NCBI GenBank assembly: GCA_005779305.1
Contig: SXJR01000046.1
Coordinates: forward strand, 1-32,238
Length of the DNA stretch: 32,238 nt
Direction of reading: 5' to 3'
DNA from: Myxococcales bacterium
GTDB taxonomy: Bacteria; Myxococcota_A; Polyangia; Haliangiales; Haliangiaceae
The notes under the pieces are model-generated. The model made no database searches, was not told where the DNA came from, and worked only from the letters and a program-made list of their open reading frames with translations. Positions 17,308 to 24,858 of the stretch are shown here, piece after piece (the stretch's first letter is position 1; every line of letters starts with the position of its first letter). Position numbers and translations under genes: made by a program.

Positions 17308-17906
17308 GTCCCGCTCCCTTCGATCGTGGTGCGGAGCGCGGCGCGGGCTTCGTGGACGCGTCGCCACACCGTGCCTTCCGAGGTTCCGATCGCCGCCGCG
17401 GCTTCCTTGGCGGACATCTCCTCCACCACGCAGAGCACGTACGCCACGCGCAACGGCTCGGCGAGACCGTCGAGCGCCCTCGCGAGCTGTTCCAGCTGGC
17501 GGGCGCGGTCGGTCAGCGCGTCGGGCCGATCGGCCTGTGGTTGGCGCTCGGTCGCGAAGCGCTCCAGCGTCACACCGCGCCGGCTCTCGCTGCGGTGATG
17601 GTGTCGCACCACGTTGATGGCGATGCCCATGAGCCACGTCTTCACCGAGGAGCGCCGCGTGAAGCGAGCCGAGCCGCGATACGCCTCGAGGAACGTGGCC
17701 TGGACCAGATCGTCGATATCGGCGGCGTAGCGCCCCGCGATGCGCGTCACGAAGCGGTGGAGGTCGCCGCAGAAGCGATCGAAGAGCGCCCCGAGCGCTG
17801 CGGTGTCGCCGGCGCCGGCGGCGGAGACCAGCGCCTCGTCGGAGAGCTCGCGGACCTCGCCGCTGATCCGCCGCAGCGGGATGATCTCGGCCCCGCGAGC
17901 ACCCAT
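17304..17906 (-). CDS. ECF-family RNA polymerase sigma factor (module B)
   Basis: A 200-residue sigma factor with region 2 at about residues 25-95 (ALGALFDRFCGDLHRFVTRI, DIDDLVQATFLEAYRG, SVKTWLMGIAINVVRHHHR) and region 4 at about 135-190 (LAEPLRVAYVLCVVEEMSAKEAAAAIGTSEGTV). The ATG at 17906 shares one base with the TGA of the upstream barrel-like gene (TGATG), and the stop overlaps the FecR-like gene by 4 bp, so three genes are tightly coupled. It is diverged from the module A factor, so the two probably read different promoters. Confidence 0.9.
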   Translation of the reverse strand: MGARGAEIIPLRRISGEVRELSDEALVSAAGAGDTAALGALFDRFCGDLHRFVTRIAGRYAADIDDLVQATFLEAYRGSARFTRRSSVKTWLMGIAINVVRHHHRSESRRGVTLERFATERQPQADRPDALTDRARQLEQLARALDGLAEPLRVAYVLCVVEEMSAKEAAAAIGTSEGTVWRRVHEARAALRTTIEGSGT

Positions 17907-18820
17907 CACCGACCTCCGTAACGGAGACCGAGCCCCAACCGACCCAGGCTCCCGGGGACGGTCGCCGCCCCACCCAGCGCCACACCGTCGGCGCCGACCT
18001 CGACGTTGACCGCCCACCGGCGCCCGAGCCGGCGGCGGACGGCGCACGTCGCACCGACGCGGAGGCTGGCGACGTTCTCGGACTGATCCATGTGGGGACC
18101 GATCTCACCGATGTGATCCCAGCCCACGCCGATCCCGACGCCGGGCGCGACGGCGAATCCACCCAGCGGCAACGCCAGCTCGACCAGGACCCCGGCGCTG
18201 ACACCGCTCCGCGGATGCGTGGTGCGCTCGAGCCTGAGATCGCGCGTGACCGCGGCGCGGCCGCCGAGGCATACGGGTCCCAGCCTGCGGCAGCCGGCCG
18301 CATCCACGCGCATCCACGCCGTGCCGTCGTCGGCATAGGTGGCGCCGGCGACGAGGGCGAGCCCGGTGGTCGACGGCATCAGCGGCGCTGCGCGCACTCC
18401 GATCGTTCGATGGGTGACAGGACGATCGGCGGGCGGAGGAGGCGGCGAGGCCGCCTCCATCGGAGCGATCCCGGGAAGGTCGGCATCGACGACCTCGGGC
18501 CGGACCCAGGATTCGATGAGCGCGATCGCCGTGTCCGTATCCCGGACCTCGCGCTGGCTGCGCCGCCCGTAGCTGTCGGTGACCTCGACGCGGAGCAACT
18601 CACCGTCGCGCTCGACGCGGGCGTGGAGCAGTGGACAGCGGCCGGTCGCGTCGTCCACCAGTCCGCGTCCGGCCAGGCTGGCGCGGATCGGTTCGGCGAC
18701 GCTGCGATCGCCCGACACGCGCACGGCCGGCTCGCACTCGCCGGGTGCGGCGCGCGCGGTCTCGGCGGTCACGGCGCATGCCGTCACCGCGATCGCGAGC
18801 CGCGTCGCCAGGCCTCTCAT
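17906..18820 (-). CDS. Secreted barrel-like envelope protein (module B)
   Basis: A 304-residue protein with a Sec signal peptide (residues 1-24, ending ARAA). The N-terminal domain has cysteine pairs (ECEPAVRVS and GRCPLLHARV), then SPPPPPADRP as linker. The C-terminal part is made of alternating strands (SAGVLVELALPLGGFAVAP, VNVEVGADGVALGG, LGLGLRYGG) like a small outer-membrane barrel. Same plan as 14354-15298. It is the first gene of module B and starts 111 bp from the divergent DUF4266 gene, so the two arms may share regulatory DNA. Confidence 0.7.
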   Translation of the reverse strand: MRGLATRLAIAVTACAVTAETARAAPGECEPAVRVSGDRSVAEPIRASLAGRGLVDDATGRCPLLHARVERDGELLRVEVTDSYGRRSQREVRDTDTAIALIESWVRPEVVDADLPGIAPMEAASPPPPPADRPVTHRTIGVRAAPLMPSTTGLALVAGATYADDGTAWMRVDAAGCRRLGPVCLGGRAAVTRDLRLERTTHPRSGVSAGVLVELALPLGGFAVAPGVGIGVGWDHIGEIGPHMDQSENVASLRVGATCAVRRRLGRRWAVNVEVGADGVALGGAATVPGSLGRLGLGLRYGGR

Positions 18821-18931
18821 CGTGGTCGATCGTACTCGATCCAACTCGGGGATCCCAAAGGGGAAATCGCGGGCGAAGGGAACGGGCGCGAGCGGGCACT
18901 CATGGTCGTGGCGAACCGCGGGGGCCCCTTC

Positions 18932-19138
18932 ATGCGTGATCTGATCGTCGTCCTTGCGCTGCTCTGCGCGTCGGCGTGCGCCCGGGTCAAACCCCATCAA
19001 CGGCAGGACCTGGCCCGGCGCTCGATGGATCCGGCCGGCGATGCCGGCGAGCGCAAGCTCGACGGCCACGTCGAGGAGTACCGTGAAGGATCGATGGGCG
19101 GCACCGGCGCCGGAGGTGGTGGATGCGGCTGCAACTGA
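18932..19138 (+). CDS. DUF4266 lipoprotein
   Basis: A 68-residue lipoprotein: signal with lipobox CASAC (Cys16), then ARVKPHQRQDLARRSM, a variable middle, HVEEYREGSMGG and a glycine run ending GCGCN. These are the defining features of DUF4266, a short outer-membrane lipoprotein that nearly always sits beside a DUF3570 gene. The start is taken as ATG 18932 because it gives the compact signal; ATG 18902 is in frame and would add 10 residues. Its 3' end overlaps the DUF3570 gene by 16 bp. Function is unknown; in other genomes the pair tends to lie near thioredoxin-like and ApbE flavin-transferase genes (from memory), which are absent here. Confidence 0.88.
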   Translation: MRDLIVVLALLCASACARVKPHQRQDLARRSMDPAGDAGERKLDGHVEEYREGSMGGTGAGGGGCGCN

Positions 19139-20190
19139 TCGCCGCGCTGGTCGTGCTCCTCCCCGCGACCGGCGCCACCGCGCAGGTCGATGATCGCGAA
19201 TCAGGTGAGGGCAAGCTCGACTCCGAAGTCGCGTTGTACGCGGACGACGACGCGACCACGGTGATCACCACGCTGGTGGCTGCCGACCTGCGCCTGCCCG
19301 CGCCGGTGGTGGTCGATGCGCACGCCCTGATCGATGCGGTCTCGAGCGCATCGGTCGACGTGGTCTCGGCGGCCACGCCCCGCTGGACCGAGAACCGCAT
19401 CGAGCTCGGCGCCAAGGCCCAGGCCCGCCTCGCCCGTCTCGACCTCGTGCTCGGCTACGTCTCGTCGGGAGAGAACGACTGGCGGTCGCACGGCATCGCG
19501 CTCGGCGTGGGCAAGGACCTCGCCGACGACAACACCACCATCCGCGCCGGGTACGGCTACACCACCAATCGCATCGGCCGCGCGCGGGATCCGGTGTTCG
19601 AGAAGACTCTCGATGTCCATGGCGCCGAGCTCAGCCTCGCCCAGGTGATCGGACCGTCGACGCTCGCGTCCCTCGCCTACACAGTCCAGCGCTCCGACGG
19701 GTATCACGCCAGTCCGTACCGCTACGTCATGACCACCGGCGGCGGCGCGGGACCGGAGGTCCATCCGAGCGGCCGCACCCGTCACGCGATCACCGGGAGG
19801 CTACTCCGCGCGCTCGGACCGACGACGACGGTCGACGCGAGCTACCGCGCCTACGTCGACGGCTGGGGGGTGTCGTCGCACACCGCCCAGCTGGCGCTCA
19901 CTCGCGAGCTCGGCGACGCCCTCGATCTTCGCGTGCGAGCCCGCGGCTACTACCAGGACGCCGCCGACTTCTACCAGGAGAGCTACGCGGCCCCGATGCG
20001 CTACATGTCTGCCGACCGCGAGCTCTCGACCTTCTGGGACGCCGGCGGCGGCCTCAAGCTCGCGTGGTACGGCGAGGCCATCGAGATCGGGGTCAAGATC
20101 GATGGTTCGTACTATCGCTTCCTCGACTTCGGTCGCCTCGGCGGACGGGTCGCGGTCGTCACCGGCGGAGGCATCACATGGCGCTGGTGA
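19123..20190 (+). CDS. DUF3570 outer-membrane protein
   Basis: A 355-residue protein with a signal peptide (ending ATAQ). DUF3570 signatures are present: EGKLDSEVALYADDD, DAVSSASVDVVSAAT with an ENRIE strand, DIRxGxGYTTNRIGR-like and SxNxRYxExxxTxxLG-like segments in diverged form, and SDGYHASPYRYV. Alternating strands continue to the C-terminus, which ends GGGITWRW with a terminal aromatic residue, as needed for outer-membrane insertion. The family is predicted to form a barrel. It starts inside the DUF4266 gene and its end overlaps the next lipoprotein gene by 13 bp, so the set is a tight operon. Confidence 0.88.
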   Translation: MRLQLIAALVVLLPATGATAQVDDRESGEGKLDSEVALYADDDATTVITTLVAADLRLPAPVVVDAHALIDAVSSASVDVVSAATPRWTENRIELGAKAQARLARLDLVLGYVSSGENDWRSHGIALGVGKDLADDNTTIRAGYGYTTNRIGRARDPVFEKTLDVHGAELSLAQVIGPSTLASLAYTVQRSDGYHASPYRYVMTTGGGAGPEVHPSGRTRHAITGRLLRALGPTTTVDASYRAYVDGWGVSSHTAQLALTRELGDALDLRVRARGYYQDAADFYQESYAAPMRYMSADRELSTFWDAGGGLKLAWYGEAIEIGVKIDGSYYRFLDFGRLGGRVAVVTGGGITWRW

Positions 20191-20684
20191 ATCGCATCGT
20201 CGTTGCCGTGCTGGGCGTGGCCGCGGCGTCGTGCACCGACGATGGCCTCACCGATCCGAGCTCGTTGCCCGAGCTCGATCGCGACCACTTCCGCTGCGCC
20301 GTCCAGCCCGTGCTCGCGGCCCGCTGCGCGTTCGCCGGCTGCCACGCCAGTGCTCGCCGCCCGCTGCGCCTCTACGCCGTCGGTCGTATGCGCCTGGGTG
20401 TTCCCTGGGACCGCCTCGCCGAGCCCCTCGGCGAGGCGGAGCTCGAGGCCAACTTCCAGGCCGCGCGCGGCTTCGCGTCCGCGGACGGCGACGAGTCACC
20501 GCTCCTGCTCTCCAAGCCGCTCGATCCGCTGGCCGGCGGTGGCTACCACCGCGGCCAGGATCTGTACGGAGACCGCGACGTGTTCGAATCGACCGACGAC
20601 CGTGGCTATCGCCTGGTCGCGGAGTGGCTGGCGGGGGCGTCGGCGCCCGCGGACTGTGTCCCCACGACGGAGGTGATGCCGTGA
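20178..20684 (+). CDS. Lipoprotein with a CX4CH (haem-binding-like) motif, copy 1
   Basis: A 168-residue lipoprotein (lipobox AAASC, Cys19). The core reads FRCAVQPVLAARC-AFAG-CH: Cys50, Cys55 and His56 form CX4CH, a spacing known for some variant c-type haem sites, in the sequence context of cytochrome-like domains (CxVxPxLxxxCxxxGCH). It goes on with PLRLYAVGRMRLG and later SxLLSKPLDPLAGGGYHRG. Its paralogue is the second half of the next gene (Cys350, Cys355, His356). Whether haem is attached at CX4CH is unproven; the cysteines could form a disulfide. The ATG lies inside the DUF3570 gene end, and the stop overlaps the next start by 4 bp. Confidence 0.8.
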   Translation: MALVNRIVVAVLGVAAASCTDDGLTDPSSLPELDRDHFRCAVQPVLAARCAFAGCHASARRPLRLYAVGRMRLGVPWDRLAEPLGEAELEANFQAARGFASADGDESPLLLSKPLDPLAGGGYHRGQDLYGDRDVFESTDDRGYRLVAEWLAGASAPADCVPTTEVMP

Positions 20685-22123
20685 AACTCGCCAGCCTCGC
20701 GATGCTCGCCGTGCTCGTCGTTGCGCCCGTATCGGCGGCGGCCTTCCATCCGGCGCTCTCGTTCGAGAAGACCGCCAACGAAGGCGGCGGCGGCGGCCTG
20801 TCCTTCACCGGCTCGCCACGCCACAAGGGCTACGACTGCGCCATCTGCCACGTCGATCCGGCGCTCCGCATCACCGCCGAGGTCACGTCCGACCCCGCCG
20901 GGTTGTCGGCCGGAAGTTACACACCCGGTGCGAGCTACGCCCTGGTCGTCCGCATGGTCGGCGAGCACCGCGGCTTCGGCACGCGGGCCAACCAGAACAG
21001 CATCGTCCTCGAGGTCACCGACGACCTCGGACGCTCGGCCGGGACGTTCGTCGGCTTCGACTCGGACGAGATGACGCCGATCGATGACGGTCGCGTGCTC
21101 GGTGGACGCGCCGGTCCCGATACCGAGTGGCGGTTCGGATGGCGCGCGCCGATCGCCGGCACCGGCGCGGTGACCCTCTATCTCGGCGTGGTCGATGGTG
21201 ACGGTGCTGGCAACGCGGCCGAGGCCCAGACCGATCCGAACGGCGACGACGTCGCGATGGTGAGTCTGCGCGCGTGCGAGGGTGCGGCCGGATGCGCGGA
21301 TCGTCCGCGCCGTGCGCCGGACGAATCGATCGCGGCTGGGTGCGCGGCGGGAGGAAGTGGCGTGGGCGTCCCGTGTGTCGTCCTGATCCTGTGCGCGGTG
21401 GTGACGGCGAGACGCCGCCGCGCGCTGATGCCGCCCGTGCTCGCGCTGGCCGCCGCGAGCGGATGCTTCGACCCCACGGTCCCGGGCGAGTGCGCGGGCC
21501 GGGTCTGCGGCGCCGACACCGGCGACGGCGGTGTCCCGGGATGCCCCGAGAGCTGGGAGTGCACGTCGTGGGAGGCACCGCTCGGCTCCGATCAGGCGAC
21601 GCGGACGTGCATCGACGCCAACCAGGTCGGCACGACCGAGTGCAAACCGTCGGAGGGACCGGTGACGCTGCCGGCCCTCGATCTCGAGTTCTACCAGTGC
21701 AACGTGCACCCGATCATCCAGCGGGGCTGCGCCATGCAGGGCTGCCACGGCACCGAGACCGGTCGCCCGTATCGGGTCTACGCCCGGGGCCGCCTTCGCA
21801 ACAACGAGATCGTCAACCGCACCGGCACCTGCATCCCGGCCACTGGCCAGGTCAACCTGGCCGAGGCGGGCACCGGCACGGTGATGTGCGAGGGCTGGCT
21901 GCCGCACACGCCGCGCGAGTGGAAGAAGAACTTCGACAGCGCGCGGTCGTTCATGCTCGACGTCGCTGCGCCGGCCGACTCCGACATGCTGCTCATGCCA
22001 GTCGTCGGTGGCAAGCCGCACATCGAGGTCAAGCTGTTCCGCAACACCGACGCCGACTACCGCACCATCCGCGACTGGCTGGGCGGCGGGTCGCTCCAGA
22101 CCTGCACCACGGGAGTGAACTGA
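20681..22123 (+). CDS. Fused protein: CX2CH secreted domain with MYXO-CTERM-like tail, then CX4CH lipoprotein
   Basis: One uninterrupted 480-codon frame. Residues 1-21: signal peptide. Residues 22-210: a beta-rich choice-of-anchor/Reeler-like domain with C53-x2-C56-H57 (YDCAICHVDP). Residues 217-247: a MYXO-CTERM-like tail (Cys221, hydrophobic 226-243, RRRR 244-247). Without a stop this continues as ALMPPVLALAAASGC (Cys262), a lipoprotein signal and lipobox, then a Cys-rich domain with CX4CH (Cys350, Cys355, His356), paralogous to the previous gene. GTG 21401 and ATG 21428 are in-frame internal starts, so the second half may be made separately. The GTG at 20681 overlaps the previous stop by 4 bp, and the TGA overlaps the next ATG (TGATG). 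Confidence 0.8.
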   Translation: MKLASLAMLAVLVVAPVSAAAFHPALSFEKTANEGGGGGLSFTGSPRHKGYDCAICHVDPALRITAEVTSDPAGLSAGSYTPGASYALVVRMVGEHRGFGTRANQNSIVLEVTDDLGRSAGTFVGFDSDEMTPIDDGRVLGGRAGPDTEWRFGWRAPIAGTGAVTLYLGVVDGDGAGNAAEAQTDPNGDDVAMVSLRACEGAAGCADRPRRAPDESIAAGCAAGGSGVGVPCVVLILCAVVTARRRRALMPPVLALAAASGCFDPTVPGECAGRVCGADTGDGGVPGCPESWECTSWEAPLGSDQATRTCIDANQVGTTECKPSEGPVTLPALDLEFYQCNVHPIIQRGCAMQGCHGTETGRPYRVYARGRLRNNEIVNRTGTCIPATGQVNLAEAGTGTVMCEGWLPHTPREWKKNFDSARSFMLDVAAPADSDMLLMPVVGGKPHIEVKLFRNTDADYRTIRDWLGGGSLQTCTTGVN

Positions 22124-22917
22124 TGCGCACCGCGATCACCGTCCTCGTCCTCCTCGTGACCGCCGCGCCGGCGGCCGCGTGGGATGGGCCCGAGCTCTGG
22201 TACGACCGCGCCGACGCGGCCAGCCCCGGCGGCGGCGGCATCTTCGGCACCGGTGGGCTCCGCGACCACCGCGTCACCTGCAGCCACTGCCACGTCGACC
22301 GGGTCGAGAACGGCGTCACCCTCGATCTCCGCTTCCAGCCCGCGCTGGGCAGCGCCGGCGGCGAGGCGACCTTTCAGGCCGGTCAGCGCTATCGCATCGA
22401 CGTGTCGCTCGTCGGCGAGACCCTCGGGTCGATCTGCGATCCGTACATGATGAACATGAACGGCTTCGCGGTCGCGTTCGAGAACGACGGCGGAGCGATC
22501 GTGGGGACGCTCGAATCGGACTCCGGTCAGATCCAGAGCAACTGCCCGACCAACTTCACCGATCCACCTTCGGGAACGACCGCGCTCTACCGCGATTGCC
22601 AGACGGTGTTCTCGATCGCGCCCGAGGACGTCGCGGCCTGGACGTTCTACTGGACCGCGCCGGCCACGGGCGGCACCGTCCGCATGTACTACGGCGGGGT
22701 CGACGGCGACTGTACGATGAGCTCGATGGGGGACGGGGTGGTCGCGGGGCGCCGCACCCTGATCGGCGCCTCCGCCCAGTCGGCGTCGCCGGCACCTGGC
22801 CGCGGCCCGGGCTCGGGAGCGATCGGCCTGGTCGGCCTGGCCGTGCTGGCGGGGCTCGGCGCCCCGCGCATGATGCGCCTGCGTCGTCGGGAGCACGACC
22901 TGCGAGCTCCACCATGA
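22123..22917 (+). CDS. Secreted CX2CH protein with C-terminal membrane anchor, copy 2
   Basis: A 264-residue paralogue of the first half of the preceding protein. The signal peptide ends at about residue 19 (TAAPAAAW). C53-x2-C56-H57 (VTCSHCHVDR) is at exactly the same residue numbers as in the paralogue. The body has the same beta-rich pattern (TFQAGQRYRIDVSLVGE, AAWTFYWTAPATGGTVRMYYGGVDGD), and the C-terminus has a hydrophobic helix followed by MMRLRRRE. The tail resembles MYXO-CTERM but lacks its cysteine. A single c-type haem at CX2CH is likely if the protein is exported to a compartment with cytochrome c maturation; this is inference. Confidence 0.82.
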   Translation: MRTAITVLVLLVTAAPAAAWDGPELWYDRADAASPGGGGIFGTGGLRDHRVTCSHCHVDRVENGVTLDLRFQPALGSAGGEATFQAGQRYRIDVSLVGETLGSICDPYMMNMNGFAVAFENDGGAIVGTLESDSGQIQSNCPTNFTDPPSGTTALYRDCQTVFSIAPEDVAAWTFYWTAPATGGTVRMYYGGVDGDCTMSSMGDGVVAGRRTLIGASAQSASPAPGRGPGSGAIGLVGLAVLAGLGAPRMMRLRRREHDLRAPP

Positions 22918-22949
22918 CGAGCGAGGGGCAGGGAAGGGAGCGGGGGCTC

Positions 22950-23678
22950 ATGGCCATGCGAAGCGCTGTGCTGCTGCTGGTCGGATGCGCGGCATGTGGT
23001 GGAACCGGGTCCGACCCCGTGGATGCATCGACGGGAGGTCGAGACGGCTCTTCGGTCGACGGCGCGCCGGTCGACGCGAGCGACGTCGCGACCGACGACT
23101 TCGAACGTGCCGGGCTTGGAACCGACTGGGTGGTTGTCTTCCCGCCGACCCCGCCGAACACGCAGGTCCAGATCGTCGGTTCGAGCGATCTCGGGATGGG
23201 CCCCGGCCCTGAGGGATTCTTCCTGGTCAACTGGACTCGGCGCGCGTTCTCGGCCGACCAGTTCTGTGAGGCAGCGATCCCGGCCGATGTCACACCGGGC
23301 TGGGCGCACATGGTCTACGTGCGTTGGCGTGCGAGCGATCGTGCGCGTTATGGATTCGCGTACGACAACGATCCAGGGCAGCCGAACTTCGGCGACTGGA
23401 TCTTCAAGTACGACGGCGTGCCCGGGCCGCAGACGCGGATCATCGCCAGGGTGGCCGCGACCGCCACACCGCGACCCGGCGACACGATCCGCATCGAAGT
23501 CGTTGGCTACCGACTGCGCGGCTACCTGAACGGGACGCTGGTTCTCGAGGCGACGGACACAGATGCCAGCAAGATCGCCGACGGTGTTCCCGGGCTCGCC
23601 GCGCGGTGGGCGACCGGCAACCAATCGACGACCACCGCGGTCCGGGTCTGGGAGTCGTGGTCAGGCGGCAGCTTGTAG
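22950..23678 (+). CDS. Lipoprotein, lectin/LamG-like fold candidate, paralogue of 15353-16105
   Basis: A 242-residue lipoprotein (MAMRSAVLLLVGC; the second ATG at 22956 is also possible, and ATG 22914, which overlaps the previous stop, is in frame). A purine-rich GGGAAGGGAG precedes the chosen start. After the Asp/Ser linker come DDFERAGLGTDW, SSDLGMG, VNWTRRAFSADQFCEA, VRWRASDRARYGFAYD, KYDGVPGPQTRI, GDTIRIEVVGYRLRGYLNG and a final VRVWESWSGG, the last matching VVESWCGG of the paralogue. The likely fold is a concanavalin-like jelly roll. Its presence at the end of both divergent arms links the two arms. Confidence 0.8.
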   Translation: MAMRSAVLLLVGCAACGGTGSDPVDASTGGRDGSSVDGAPVDASDVATDDFERAGLGTDWVVVFPPTPPNTQVQIVGSSDLGMGPGPEGFFLVNWTRRAFSADQFCEAAIPADVTPGWAHMVYVRWRASDRARYGFAYDNDPGQPNFGDWIFKYDGVPGPQTRIIARVAATATPRPGDTIRIEVVGYRLRGYLNGTLVLEATDTDASKIADGVPGLAARWATGNQSTTTAVRVWESWSGGSL

Positions 23679-23771
23679 TCGCCAGCAACGCGGGAGCGCC
23701 TGGGCTGGGTCCCTGCGGCAATGTCGATGGAACGTTGACACCGCGCGCCGGGCGCGCGATGCAGATGCCCG

Positions 23772-24824
23772 ATGCCGGAACGCCATTCGCTGCTCGCGCT
23801 CGCCGCGCTCGTCGCCGTCGTCGTGGCCGGGTGCGGTGACAACGCGGAACCGCCTCCTCGCGAGGTCACGCTCGATGCCATGGTCGGCGCCAACGGCCTC
23901 TCGAACGAGATCGTCTTCACGGTTCCCGAGGACACGCGGTCGGTGACCATCGTCGTCGAGGGAGCGGCCACGGCCCTGTATGCGCTGGGCGCGCTTACGC
24001 TCTTCGATGGGATCGACCGCGTGGGTCTCGGTGCCGAGCCGATCGGCGCCGCGATGCGCGCCAGCTACGACGACGAGGAGATCGGGCAGATGCCCGGCGG
24101 GCTCCTGCAGTCGATCCGGCTCGGCACGTACACCCACGTCTACCCGTACCGCCCAGGTCAGGAGGTTCCGGCGGGACAGGCGCGCCTGCGGGTCGCGTCC
24201 GACGCTGCCGGTCCCGTCCGCGTCACGGTGCTGATGCCCGAGGAGGACGCGGCCAACGTCCTTTCGCTCCACTTGATCGTGATCTCCGACACCCTGACCG
24301 ATCCGAACACGGCGCCGTTCGTCACCGAGCTGGAGCGCATCTTCGGCCAGGCCGGCATCGTGGTCCGTGTGGCGAGCGTCGAGCGCATCACCGGGTCGGC
24401 GCTGGAGCGGATCACGCAGTCGACCGAGCCGCAGGAGTCGCCGGCCAGCCAGTCGGCCATGCTGCCCGGCCTGATCGGCGACGACGCACGCGACGGGCTC
24501 GACGTGTTCATCGTCGAGTCGCTGCCGTCGGGGATCGGCGGCCTCTCGCTCGGTACCCCGGGTCCTCCCATCCGCCGCAGCTACTACTTCGGCGTCCTGA
24601 TCAGAGGCGGTCCAGGCGCCGTGCCGCTGGCGCGCGTGGTGGCACACGAGGTCGCACACTTCCTGGCCCTCCAGCACGTGCAGAACATCGGCATCTCGGG
24701 CGCGATCTATCCCGACCCGCTCGACGACACCCAGCCCGGCCAGGGCAACCTGATGGAGACCGGCACGATCCTCACGGCGGACCAGGCCTTCGCCCTGACG
24801 CGGAGCGCGCTCCTGCGTCCGTGA
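23772..24824 (+). CDS. Metzincin-like zinc metalloprotease lipoprotein
   Basis: A 350-residue lipoprotein (lipobox VVAGC, Cys21). Near the C-terminus, VVAHEVAHFLALQH gives the zinc site H292-E293-x2-H296-x5-H302, and NLMETG with Met328 supplies the Met-turn, as in metzincins. The glycine usual between the second and third ligand (HExxHxxGxxH) is Ala299 here. The N-terminal 190 residues look beta-rich (EIVFTVPEDTRSVTIVVEG) and may be a propeptide or binding domain. Other ATG codons just upstream (23759, 23765) are out of frame. It is 93 bp after the lectin-like lipoprotein and convergent with the MFS gene. Its target could be the neighbouring surface proteins; that is a guess. Confidence 0.82.
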   Translation: MPERHSLLALAALVAVVVAGCGDNAEPPPREVTLDAMVGANGLSNEIVFTVPEDTRSVTIVVEGAATALYALGALTLFDGIDRVGLGAEPIGAAMRASYDDEEIGQMPGGLLQSIRLGTYTHVYPYRPGQEVPAGQARLRVASDAAGPVRVTVLMPEEDAANVLSLHLIVISDTLTDPNTAPFVTELERIFGQAGIVVRVASVERITGSALERITQSTEPQESPASQSAMLPGLIGDDARDGLDVFIVESLPSGIGGLSLGTPGPPIRRSYYFGVLIRGGPGAVPLARVVAHEVAHFLALQHVQNIGISGAIYPDPLDDTQPGQGNLMETGTILTADQAFALTRSALLRP

Positions 24825-24858
24825 AGGCTTCGTTGCCCGGGTGACGTGACGCCGGCTG

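Noticed and set aside
18092-18931. Long plus-strand frame leading into the DUF4266 gene
   Set aside because: It is antisense to the module B barrel-like gene; the DUF4266 lipoprotein signal starts at 18932.
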